Source of the DNA: Torulaspora globosa
Taxonomy: Eukaryota > Ascomycota > Saccharomycetes > Saccharomycetales > Saccharomycetaceae
NCBI RefSeq assembly: GCF_014133895.1
Contig: NC_050727.1
Coordinates: forward strand, 62,001 to 126,000
DNA length: 64,000 bases
Reading direction: 5' to 3'
Of the stretch, positions 55,136 to 64,000 are shown piece by piece. The position numbers and the translations under genes are program-made. Within the stretch, counting starts at the first letter, position 1. Each line of letters starts with the position of its first letter. Below the pieces are notes generated by a model. That model had not been told where the DNA came from, did no database searches, and saw nothing but the letters and a program-made list of their open reading frames with translations.

Positions 55136-57295
55136 TTAATGGAAGTTCCAGTGTTTGAGGCCGGAGTGGGAGAGTGAGTCGCACGTCATGCGCAGTTCCG
55201 GTATTGGTAAACAATATTTGGTGGTCTTCGAGTCGGGGTTCTTCATGTCGGTCTCCATGTTGAGAGAAACGATAACACCCTTTTCTGTGATGGGATAGGT
55301 GAAGAACCCCTTGTCTGGGCCGTTTTTGATTATCTCTTTGGTGTGTTCATCGTGGCCGTTTATCTTGTTTAGACCAGCACTGTCCGAGACTACGCCGGGA
55401 AGGATGAGGTCGCCTACTTTGGCCTTGAGGAGTTTGGATAAATATTCGTTCTTCATGGCGTTTTCAACTGGTATGATATCGGACCAGTTTCTTTTGTTTA
55501 GAAAGCATTTTTCCTTACGGTGGCCCGATCCGGAGACCTCGACGTTGAAGATAGGGACCGCATCTTCGTCAGTTTCATAATCGAAATGGTGAATCTCGGC
55601 CTTTGATTGCAATAAAGAAACCATACCGTTTGGTGGTGGGGTGTTAACCACTGCACTGGAGATGACATTGAACATCAATCTCATGTCATTTTCCGGCTCG
55701 TTTGCCACCTTGGCACTCTCTCTTTCGGCTTGTTCGGAATTAGAGAAGATATGTCGTCTGTGTCTCTTGGTCATGAACCTACCAATTGACGCTAAATGCA
55801 CGTCACCAGAAAGTATAGTGATCCGGATACCATATTTGGCACCATAGTCTTGCAACCGTGCCACTAAGCCGTTCCTTTCCTTTTTGTGGTGTCTGGCACA
55901 CCAGTGATCATTCAGATCATCAAGCAACTCGATATCTCCATTGAACTCGTTGATCAACCCACTTCCAAGGATTCCCCTTTTGGCTAGAGCACGAACGGGA
56001 GCCAGCAAACTAGAGGAAAACAGCCATTCTAAGAGAACTAACCTTGGGTACGCGATTGGAACCCCTAACATCACGAAAAGATGGTCCATTTTGGCATTAT
56101 TTGCCTCCGCAACCAACTTTTCGAAAACAACATCGTACGTGGCCTCGCTAACGATCTCTTTGAGCTTCCTTTCCGTTCTGCAGTCCAGTCCCAACAGTCC
56201 AATGTTAGGACCCACTCTGGTGAAAATCGAATGACTGGGTTCCCTGATGTATGGACTTGAATTGGGACCAATAATCCACATGGGATCTTCCAAGTACGCC
56301 TTGCGCTCGGTTACGCTCACGTGGTGTTGAAACAGCATGTAGTACTTATAAGCGGCTTTACCGATAGAGCTAAACGCATCTGTCTTCATGAATGTGTGTG
56401 AGTACGAACCGAACCCATCGATGATGTCATGGTCGTCCCAAATGTTGATCGAGGGAATCGAGGCCATCGCTATGGGAAAACACTTTTGGGTGCACTTCGA
56501 CTTTGGTGTAGAACCCTTCCAATGGCCATATCCGTACCATTCAAGGTACTCGGTGAGGTAAAACTCGTTCAGCTGTCTCCGAAATTCATCGTCAACCACA
56601 GTCGAGAATTTCTTGACAGGGTTGGTCGTTTGCGTCCATTGCTTGACTTTCTCGCAGTAAATCTTGATGCTGTCGGAGTAGATCTGGTCCCCTCCACCGA
56701 GCATGACATTGTAATGGATTTTCGCGTGCTTGTTCAGGATATCGAACCAGAGAGACCCTTCGAAGTGTGTCGTATCGACGCTCAACGAGAACCCGTTACA
56801 GGAGTACGAGATCATGTTGAAATTCGCGGTCTTTGACGGAATGAAGAATCGAAAGTGCGGTCTCCACTCTCCATCTAACTTGTACTTCACCATCTGCTCC
56901 GCATCTGCGAGCGGAATTTCAACGTCGTACCTAAAGAAATGGAACACGGAACCGCCGCTTTCTTCTTCGTGGAACAACTCTGACTTGAACTCTCCCTCAG
57001 AAATCTGCGGGTCTTTAGACCCGCAGTCCGAGGCATACGAGTAACCTGTCTGGTACGTGATCCGTGGGGCTGCCCCCTGGCCCGCGCTTCGAGTCACAAC
57101 TAGAATCGACCCCTTGTACGCAAAGGACTCGTAATCCACATTTCTCAGTCTCAGGATTGGCCCAACGATGATTCCACTCCCAGCAATCGGTGAACCATCG
57201 ATGCAATCGTTACAATTTTCCACTGCCCCGCGGTAAAGCGACTCTGTTTTCCACTCATCGAACCAATTGTCCCCCAGTTTTGCAGCATCAGACAT
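55136..57295 (-). CDS. PhoD-like phosphatase-domain protein of the YGR266W family
   Basis: Homologue of S. cerevisiae YGR266W (about 701 residues), a protein of unknown function reported at the mitochondrial outer membrane and plasma membrane. It has 719 residues here. The PhoD/metallophosphatase-like fold shows typical metal-site patches: MLGGGDQIYSD near residue 200, NIWDDHDIIDGFG at about 284-296 and ILSGDVHLASIG at about 495-506. The N-terminal 170 residues form a beta-rich region. No clear signal peptide is seen. Substrate is unknown. The metal ligands look intact, so catalysis is possible. It is divergent from HAS1. Confidence 0.92.
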   Translation of the reverse strand: MSDAAKLGDNWFDEWKTESLYRGAVENCNDCIDGSPIAGSGIIVGPILRLRNVDYESFAYKGSILVVTRSAGQGAAPRITYQTGYSYASDCGSKDPQISEGEFKSELFHEEESGGSVFHFFRYDVEIPLADAEQMVKYKLDGEWRPHFRFFIPSKTANFNMISYSCNGFSLSVDTTHFEGSLWFDILNKHAKIHYNVMLGGGDQIYSDSIKIYCEKVKQWTQTTNPVKKFSTVVDDEFRRQLNEFYLTEYLEWYGYGHWKGSTPKSKCTQKCFPIAMASIPSINIWDDHDIIDGFGSYSHTFMKTDAFSSIGKAAYKYYMLFQHHVSVTERKAYLEDPMWIIGPNSSPYIREPSHSIFTRVGPNIGLLGLDCRTERKLKEIVSEATYDVVFEKLVAEANNAKMDHLFVMLGVPIAYPRLVLLEWLFSSSLLAPVRALAKRGILGSGLINEFNGDIELLDDLNDHWCARHHKKERNGLVARLQDYGAKYGIRITILSGDVHLASIGRFMTKRHRRHIFSNSEQAERESAKVANEPENDMRLMFNVISSAVVNTPPPNGMVSLLQSKAEIHHFDYETDEDAVPIFNVEVSGSGHRKEKCFLNKRNWSDIIPVENAMKNEYLSKLLKAKVGDLILPGVVSDSAGLNKINGHDEHTKEIIKNGPDKGFFTYPITEKGVIVSLNMETDMKNPDSKTTKYCLPIPELRMTCDSLSHSGLKHWNFH

Positions 57296-57604
57296 TTCAA
57301 ACGTTCTCTACTGGTCTCACGAACTCACGACTATCTTGGGCTACTTGCCAGACTATCACTCGCCCTCTCCCATGTATCTTACAGTCCCTGAGAGGCTTAA
57401 ATCTCGATACGTGAAGAAGGCGCTATCGGTTTTGTGTTTATAGTTACCCGGCCGCCGGAAAAACCAGAAAATTTTTCAAATTATGCGATGAGCTGCGATG
57501 AGATGAAGAGATAGCGAAGAAATGGTGTCATATGGGTAGGTGGAAGAGGCGGAATTAGAGCTGTTAGATACTTTAGAGGTGTTCTTTAGGTTTTATTCGG
57601 CAGT
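57296..57604. other. Divergent promoter region YGR266W-type gene / HAS1
   Basis: 309 bases with one Reb1-type site, one RRPE and two PAC elements, all within 161 bases of the HAS1 ATG. No gene seen. Confidence 0.6.
57444..57504 (+). promoter_or_regulatory. Reb1, RRPE and double PAC elements of HAS1
   Basis: TTACCCG at 57444-57450 (Reb1 type), GAAAATTTTTC at 57467-57477 (RRPE), then GCGATGAGCT at 57485-57494 and GCGATGAGAT at 57495-57504 (PAC) directly adjoining. This is a textbook ribosome-biogenesis promoter and fits the function of Has1. Confidence 0.8.
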
Positions 57605-59077
57605 ATGAGCGAAAGCAAGAAGCGTACGGCTGCTGAAAGCGAGGTAGAAGCCGGTTCGGAGACTCAAGATGGAACTGTTGAAGAGTTCGCGGGATTGAAT
57701 CTCTCGGGAGCCACATTGAAGGCTGTCGAAAAGATGGGGTTCACTAAGATGACACCGGTGCAGGGAAGGACGATTCCACCTTTGCTGGCGGGACGCGATG
57801 TGCTTGGGGCTGCGAAAACCGGGTCTGGAAAGACGCTGGCGTTCTTGATTCCCGCGATTGAGAGGTTACATTCGCTGAAATTTAAGCCTAGAAACGGTAC
57901 TGGTGTGATCGTGATCACTCCAACGAGAGAACTGGCGTTGCAGATCTTCGGAGTGGCGCGCGAGCTGATGGAGTTCCATTCGCAGACGTACGGAATCGTT
58001 ATCGGCGGTGCAAATCGTAGGCAGGAGGCCGACAAATTGGTCAAGGGTGTGAATTTACTGATTGCCACACCCGGCCGTTTGTTGGATCATTTGCAAAACA
58101 CAAAGGGCTTTGTGTTCAAGAATCTGAAGGCGTTGGTCATCGATGAGGCGGATCGTATCTTAGAAATCGGTTTCGAAGACGAAATGAGGCAGATTATCAA
58201 GATACTACCCAATGAGGACAGGCAGTCCATGCTGTTCTCCGCTACGCAGACTACTAAGGTGGAGGATCTCGCCAGGATCTCTCTGAGACCCGGCCCGCTA
58301 TTCATCAACGTGGTCTCGGAAAAGGACCATTCTACCGCGGATGGTCTGGAACAAGGGTATGTGGTTTGTGAGAGTGATAAGAGGTTTCTGCTGTTATTTT
58401 CGTTCCTGAAGAGGAATCAGAAAAAGAAGACGATTGTCTTCCTGTCGTCGTGCAATTCGGTGAAATACTACGCTGAACTACTCAATTACATCGATCTACC
58501 GGTCTTGGATCTGCACGGCAAGCAGAAGCAACAGAAGAGAACTAACACGTTCTTTGAATTCTGTAACGCAGAGAGGGGGATTCTGATCTGTACCGACGTC
58601 GCCGCAAGAGGCCTCGACATCCCAGCTGTCGATTGGATTATTCAGTTCGACCCGCCTGATGACCCAAGGGATTACATCCACAGAGTCGGTAGAACGGCCA
58701 GAGGAACCAAAGGCAAAGGTAAATCTTTGATGTTCCTAACCCCCAACGAACTCGGATTTTTGAGATATTTGAAGGCTGCCAAGGTTCCACTCAACGAGTA
58801 TGAATTCCCCACGAACAAAATCGCAAACGTTCAATCGCAGCTTGAAAAGCTGATCAAATCCAACTACTACCTACACCAAACAGCCAAGGACGGTTACAGA
58901 TCGTATCTACAAGCTTATGCGTCACACTCGTTGAAGACGGTATATCAAATTGACAAGTTGGACTTGGCAAAGGTTGCCAAGTCCTACGGTTTCCCCGTAC
59001 CCCCAAAGGTCAACATCACAATAGGAGCCAGTGGCAAGACGCCGCCAGCTAAGAAGCGCAGGATACATAAGAACTGA
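57605..59077 (+). CDS. HAS1: DEAD-box RNA helicase Has1
   Basis: A nucleolar ATP-dependent RNA helicase needed for both 40S and 60S ribosomal subunit synthesis. It releases snoRNAs from pre-rRNA. It has 490 residues (S. cerevisiae 505). In order: Q motif with [14 protein letters not shown], motif [10 protein letters not shown] (K76), [21 protein letters not shown] box at 180-183 (VIDEADRIL), SAT (FSATQTTK), [11 protein letters not shown] and [10 protein letters not shown] basic C-terminal tail ends [11 protein letters not shown]. The start ATG at 57605 matches the acidic N-terminal leader of Has1. It is divergent from the YGR266W-type gene and tandem to MES1. Confidence 0.98.
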   Translation: MSESKKRTAAESEVEAGSETQDGTVEEFAGLNLSGATLKAVEKMGFTKMTPVQGRTIPPLLAGRDVLGAAKTGSGKTLAFLIPAIERLHSLKFKPRNGTGVIVITPTRELALQIFGVARELMEFHSQTYGIVIGGANRRQEADKLVKGVNLLIATPGRLLDHLQNTKGFVFKNLKALVIDEADRILEIGFEDEMRQIIKILPNEDRQSMLFSATQTTKVEDLARISLRPGPLFINVVSEKDHSTADGLEQGYVVCESDKRFLLLFSFLKRNQKKKTIVFLSSCNSVKYYAELLNYIDLPVLDLHGKQKQQKRTNTFFEFCNAERGILICTDVAARGLDIPAVDWIIQFDPPDDPRDYIHRVGRTARGTKGKGKSLMFLTPNELGFLRYLKAAKVPLNEYEFPTNKIANVQSQLEKLIKSNYYLHQTAKDGYRSYLQAYASHSLKTVYQIDKLDLAKVAKSYGFPVPPKVNITIGASGKTPPAKKRRIHKN

Positions 59078-59261
59078 CGAATGATTAAGATAAAGAGTAT
59101 AAAACTGTAAATTATTATGACCGTATGGTTTCAAAAAAATCCCTGAATTATGTGCTTTCTATCTAGCAAGCAATAACTACTCATTCGATATCGTAGGCAT
59201 ATGGATTGAAGCACCTCTGTTTTAAAACTATTTACTGTCGTTCTCTTATATCTCGATGACG

Positions 59262-59272
59262 GAAAAATTTTC
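59262..59272 (+). promoter_or_regulatory. RRPE-type element upstream of MES1
   Basis: GAAAAATTTTC, an RRPE-type match, about 101-111 bases before the MES1 ATG. No full PAC element accompanies it. Confidence 0.45.
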
Positions 59273-59372
59273 GTAGCTTATTCGCTTTTACTATGAAGTT
59301 CTGATAAGTCATCGAGCGACAGAATAAGCAAGCTAGATTCAGAAGATTCCTAGAGTCGATATTGCTGCGGTT

Positions 59373-61622
59373 ATGGCATTGCAAATTTCTTTCGATAAAT
59401 CTAAAGGGAATCCTCGTGCTCTTTCTCTATGCAACAACCTGAAGATTGCGCTGGCTTTGGAATACGCTAGCAAGGATTTAAAAATCGACATCAATGAGCT
59501 GACTCAAGGGCCTCAGCTGATCCAAGGAGACAGTTTCCGTCTTTTCACCGCTGACGCTATCTTAAGATATGCTATGGACGATTTTGAAGGGCAGGAAAGT
59601 GAAGAATATCACTATGCTTTGTCATCATTGGAGGCTTTGCTCGAGAAAAAAGAGATCCCAAAGCAGCACGTCGAAGAATGTGTGTCCAAGGCACTTGGCA
59701 ATTACCTAACTTCTTTGAGCGAGCCGGTTTCTGCCACGAAATTGATAACTTTTGCCAACAGCTACGCTTTGAGCCAGTCTTTGGTCACTGAGAAGTTTCC
59801 AACACTACCGCGACAAATAGCTAATGCCATTAAGAGTGCTGAGAGACTCGCTCCCCGTAATATTGCCGCAGAGAGGACAGGTGCGATCAACATCGTCGAT
59901 GGGTTGAAAGTCAAGGAACTAGGGAAAGAGATCTTACCAAAGGAAAACGAAAGGAACATCTTGATCACCTCGGCTCTTCCATATGTGAACAACGTGCCTC
60001 ACTTGGGAAATATTGTTGGTAGTGTGTTATCTGCAGACATTTTTGCACGTTACTGTAAGGCAAGAAACTACAACACCGTGTTCATCTGTGGCACAGACGA
60101 ATACGGTACTGCGACTGAAACAAAGGCGTTGGAGGAAGGTGTTACACCTCGCGAACTGTGCGACAAATACCACGAGATCCATAGCAATGTGTACAAATGG
60201 TTCCAGATTGGCTTTGATTATTTTGGAAGAACTACTACTCAGCAGCAAACCGAAATTGCTCAAGACATCTTCACAAAACTGAATAACAATGACTACCTAG
60301 AGGAGCAGACCATGAAGCAGCTTTACTGTCCAGTCCACAAGTCGTTTTTGGCCGATAGGTACGTTGAGGGTGAGTGTCCAAAGTGTCACTACGACGATGC
60401 TAGAGGTGACCAGTGCGACAAATGTGGTGCCTTATTGGATCCGTTTGAACTCATCAATCCACGTTGTAAACTGGATAACGCTACTCCAGAGGTTAGATTT
60501 TCAGATCACATCTTCTTGTCTCTGGACAAATTGGAAGGTAGGATTAAGGAATGGGTCGACCGGTCGTCAAACGAAGGTAACTGGTCTAAGAACTCAAAAA
60601 CCATCACCAATTCCTGGTTGAAAGATGGTCTGAAGCCGCGTTGCATTACAAGAGATCTTGTTTGGGGTACGCCAGTTCCTCTTGAGAAGTACAACGACAA
60701 GGTTTTGTATGTTTGGTTCGACGCCACAATCGGCTACGTTTCGATAACAGCCAACTATACTAAGGGCTGGGAAAAATGGTGGAAGAATCCAGAAAATGTC
60801 AAGTTGTACCAGTTCATGGGTAAAGACAATGTTCCTTTCCACACAGTCATCTTCCCGGGCTCGCAGCTCGGCACAGGCGATGTTTGGACCATGCTTCACC
60901 ATCTAAATACCACTGAATATCTTCAATATGAGGGCGGTAAATTTTCTAAGAGTAGAGGTGTCGGTGTGTTTGGCAACAACGCACAGGATTCTGGTGTTTC
61001 CGCTAGCGTATGGAGATATTATCTGGCTTCTGTAAGGCCAGAATCCAGTGACTCTCATTTCTCGTGGGATGATTTTGTCGCTAGAAACAACAGTGAGTTG
61101 CTGGCCAATCTGGGCAATTTTGTGAACAGATTGATTAAATTCGTCAACGCCAAATACAACGGTGTGGTGCCAAATTATTACATCAAGAACCTTCCTAGCT
61201 TCGAGACTGTGAAGCAAGACATTAATGAGATTTTGAGCAACTACATCAATGAGATGGAACAAGCCCATGAAAGACGTGGTCTAGAGATCGCCATGTCACT
61301 GAGCGCTCGCGGTAACCAATTTTTGCAAGAGAATAAGCTGGACAATACTTTGTTCTCCGAGCAACCCGACAAGGCAGATGCCGTCGTCGGCGTGGGTCTC
61401 AATATCATATATGCCGTTGCATCCGTCATACTGCCTTTCATTCCAGAGACTGCAGAAACGATCTTCCGTATGCTGAATGCACCAGCCCTCAAGATCGACA
61501 ACGAATTCCATCTGGCAATTTTGAATGGACACAACATTAATAAGGCAGAGTATCTCTTCCAGCGTATTGACGAGAAGCAAATTCAACAATGGAGGGAGAA
61601 ATACGGCGGAAAGCAAGCATAA
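59373..61622 (+). CDS. MES1: Cytosolic methionyl-tRNA synthetase
   Basis: Charges tRNA(Met) in the cytosol. In S. cerevisiae it forms a complex with Arc1 and Gus1. It has 749 residues (S. cerevisiae 751). A GST-like Arc1-binding domain forms the first 190 residues. The class I catalytic core carries the HIGH-type motif HLGN at 210-213 and the KMSKS-type motif FSKS at 524-527 (KFSKSRGVGV). Zinc-binding cysteines are seen in CPVHKSF, CPKCHYDD and CDKCGALL. An anticodon-binding helical domain follows from about 600. There is no C-terminal EMAPII-like domain, as in S. cerevisiae. It is in tandem with HAS1 and BUD32. The SAY1 gene that follows MES1 in S. cerevisiae is absent. Confidence 0.98.
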   Translation: MALQISFDKSKGNPRALSLCNNLKIALALEYASKDLKIDINELTQGPQLIQGDSFRLFTADAILRYAMDDFEGQESEEYHYALSSLEALLEKKEIPKQHVEECVSKALGNYLTSLSEPVSATKLITFANSYALSQSLVTEKFPTLPRQIANAIKSAERLAPRNIAAERTGAINIVDGLKVKELGKEILPKENERNILITSALPYVNNVPHLGNIVGSVLSADIFARYCKARNYNTVFICGTDEYGTATETKALEEGVTPRELCDKYHEIHSNVYKWFQIGFDYFGRTTTQQQTEIAQDIFTKLNNNDYLEEQTMKQLYCPVHKSFLADRYVEGECPKCHYDDARGDQCDKCGALLDPFELINPRCKLDNATPEVRFSDHIFLSLDKLEGRIKEWVDRSSNEGNWSKNSKTITNSWLKDGLKPRCITRDLVWGTPVPLEKYNDKVLYVWFDATIGYVSITANYTKGWEKWWKNPENVKLYQFMGKDNVPFHTVIFPGSQLGTGDVWTMLHHLNTTEYLQYEGGKFSKSRGVGVFGNNAQDSGVSASVWRYYLASVRPESSDSHFSWDDFVARNNSELLANLGNFVNRLIKFVNAKYNGVVPNYYIKNLPSFETVKQDINEILSNYINEMEQAHERRGLEIAMSLSARGNQFLQENKLDNTLFSEQPDKADAVVGVGLNIIYAVASVILPFIPETAETIFRMLNAPALKIDNEFHLAILNGHNINKAEYLFQRIDEKQIQQWREKYGGKQA

Positions 61623-61855
61623 CGATTACAGTGTCTCCGATACACATGAGATAGATATTTTTTACAGTAGATTATATGATTTTGACTGCAATGTTCGATA
61701 ATTAACGTTGCGCAACTGAGATCGATGGTATCTTCTTCAATTGATGCATTCTGCACTTCAAAGAATCTAAACCAGTAGAGTAACACACCGTCTTCAGGAC
61801 CTATGCGATTTTCGAGATTTTGCAGTACAGCATATAAACTTGAATCGATAGATGA

Positions 61856-62698
<843 letters not shown>

Positions 62699-62719
62699 TA
62701 TATTATATGTGTTCGTTAG

Positions 62720-63937
62720 CTAGTTCTGTTTGTAGCTCTGTCTAATAACGCCCTTGACACACCCCATGACACCGTTGAATAATATTACTTTATCGCCTTC
62801 TCGTAGATCCCTTACATCGATTGGGTATTCGTCCAGCAGTCTCTTCTTCAACAGGTAGTATCGCATGGTTCCACACAAGCAGCCGGATGAGAGTGGGGGC
62901 GTAACAAACCTAATTTGACTGGGATCGTCATCCTTGTGTCTGATCACTGCGACATTGGTAATTGAGCCTTCCATCAACTGGTACGCATCATTAAAGACAA
63001 GAATCTCGTTTTGAGTACTTTGGCCATAGCGGGAAGCCATCTCCGCGAGCCTCTTTCTAGCTGCGTTGTAGTGGTCTCGGTAAGTGGTCTTGAAAGTAGT
63101 GAATGGAGACACGGTGAGTGTTTCGGTGTCAATGAAAACGTTCCAAACCGTCGAGGATTCTGGCAAAAAGGCACTGAGGATTGTATTAATGAAATACGAG
63201 GAAGGATTTGGAAAAGTTCCAACATCCGTACTTCTGGTCAAAGGATGCGCTTCCACTCTCATACGTCCGCTTTTCGACACCAAAACCCTCATCTTGTAAC
63301 ATGCACTCTCGTTCAACAACAGTGACATCTTCTGTTCTGTATCCGACACTTCGCTATGCTCCGGCAGGGCCTCTATCAGCTTGTCAAGGAGCAATTGTAG
63401 CGGGACGTGGGTTCCCCATTTAAAAAACTGCAGAGTGAAGTTCAACCTCTTGTAATGCTCACCTAGCAGCAAAAACCTGTTGTAGAAGACCGGATACAGA
63501 TCAGCAGCATTCGGGCTGATATTTGGCGGTGAAGATCCCACAGTGACCTCGCTTCCATCTAAAAGAGACATAAGAGAATCATTATAATCTTCCGCTGATG
63601 ATGTAGGCTCTACAATGCTGTCGAAAAGATTGTGCAGCCCCTCATTGCTGCCATCGGTCGATTCCTGACCATTCAAAAACATGTCATATTGGTCGTAATC
63701 CAGCAACCGCAGCCTAGAGTCAATCTCGCTCAGCTGAAAGCCCTCAGCACCACTCCTAAGCCCACCAAACACGTTTGTAAAGGATGGATCATACCGTAAG
63801 GTCGACAGCAGCTCAAACTGCTCATCGCTAACGGCTGGTTCAAAGTAGCGTTCGATTATCTCCCTCTGCAGTATGTCGTAAACTTTCTGCTGTGTAGCGG
63901 TCAACTGTCTTGTGCTCTTCTTCCTCTTTACGCCCAT
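62720..63937 (-). CDS. ABZ2: Aminodeoxychorismate lyase (para-aminobenzoate synthesis)
   Basis: A PLP enzyme of fold type IV. It releases pyruvate from 4-amino-4-deoxychorismate to give para-aminobenzoate, a folate and coenzyme Q precursor. It has 405 residues (S. cerevisiae Abz2 about 374). The first 140 residues include a variable acidic and serine-rich stretch (about 88-145) that explains the extra length. The likely PLP lysine is K283 in TTFKTTYRDHY. LMEGSITNVAVI and TPPLSSGCLCGTMRYYLL are conserved class IV patches. The gene (YMR289W in S. cerevisiae) lies next to BUD32 (YGR262C), another chromosome VII/XIII interleave. FOL2, on the pteridine branch, is about 10 kb to the left. Confidence 0.94.
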   Translation of the reverse strand: MGVKRKKSTRQLTATQQKVYDILQREIIERYFEPAVSDEQFELLSTLRYDPSFTNVFGGLRSGAEGFQLSEIDSRLRLLDYDQYDMFLNGQESTDGSNEGLHNLFDSIVEPTSSAEDYNDSLMSLLDGSEVTVGSSPPNISPNAADLYPVFYNRFLLLGEHYKRLNFTLQFFKWGTHVPLQLLLDKLIEALPEHSEVSDTEQKMSLLLNESACYKMRVLVSKSGRMRVEAHPLTRSTDVGTFPNPSSYFINTILSAFLPESSTVWNVFIDTETLTVSPFTTFKTTYRDHYNAARKRLAEMASRYGQSTQNEILVFNDAYQLMEGSITNVAVIRHKDDDPSQIRFVTPPLSSGCLCGTMRYYLLKKRLLDEYPIDVRDLREGDKVILFNGVMGCVKGVIRQSYKQN

Positions 63938-64000
63938 TCTTACCGATTTCAGCAGCTTGCTAGCCTGTTCTCATGGTTTGGTGTTTATCATAAAGAATCT

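Overview
The window is ordinary nuclear DNA of a budding yeast of the family Saccharomycetaceae. It carries 31 protein-coding genes in 64 kb, with short intergenic gaps and a single spliceosomal intron. That intron, in GOT1, has canonical GTATGT, TACTAAC and CAG signals. CTG is read as leucine at conserved positions (for example in HUA1), so this is not a CTG-clade yeast. Every gene has a recognisable Saccharomyces cerevisiae counterpart. No mobile element, tRNA, rRNA, CRISPR array or plasmid sequence was seen.

The gene order is the most informative feature. Neighbours alternate between genes that lie on the right arm of S. cerevisiae chromosome XIII (YMR289 to YMR307) and genes on the right arm of chromosome VII (YGR262 to YGR279). 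Where S. cerevisiae keeps a duplicated pair (SCW10/SCW4, YMR295C/YGR273C) there is one gene here. This is the arrangement expected of a lineage that never underwent the whole-genome duplication, such as Torulaspora, Zygosaccharomyces, Zygotorulaspora or Lachancea. The genus cannot be settled from the sequence alone.

Layout, left to right. 0-9 kb is a cell-wall glucan block: GAS1 (cut by the window edge), FKS3 and SCW10. 9-24 kb holds CWC22 (splicing), CAB4 (coenzyme A), UBP15 (deubiquitinase), YME2 and ATM1 (mitochondria), ADE4 (purines) and DYN3 (dynein). 24-33 kb holds RNH70 (RNA trimming), RTT102 (chromatin remodelling), TAF1 (TFIID), LIP1 (ceramide synthase) and PRC1 (vacuolar carboxypeptidase Y). 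33-45 kb holds LCB1 (sphingolipid entry step), a YMR295C/YGR273C-type gene, EFG1 (rRNA processing), SLH1 (helicase) and JNM1 (dynactin). 44-64 kb holds HER2 (mitochondrial Gln-tRNA), YTA7 (chromatin ATPase), GOT1, HUA1, FOL2 (folate), TDA1 (kinase), a YGR266W-type PhoD protein, HAS1 (helicase), MES1 (Met-tRNA synthetase), BUD32 (KEOPS kinase) and ABZ2 (para-aminobenzoate).

The genes do not form operons. Some functional neighbours stand out: three consecutive wall-glucan genes, LIP1 and LCB1 of the sphingolipid pathway flanking PRC1, the dynein/dynactin genes DYN3 and JNM1, and FOL2 and ABZ2, which feed the two branches of folate synthesis. Ribosome-biogenesis-type PAC and RRPE elements lie in front of RNH70 and HAS1. 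I saw no previously undescribed system. The better leads are small: a 58-base intron, a GC-rich island at GOT1-HUA1, a 12-base minisatellite inside YTA7, an overlapping upstream ORF at DYN3, and tandem hairpins between PRC1 and LCB1. Start codons were assigned to ATG only. Lengths and sequences of S. cerevisiae proteins used for comparison are from memory.
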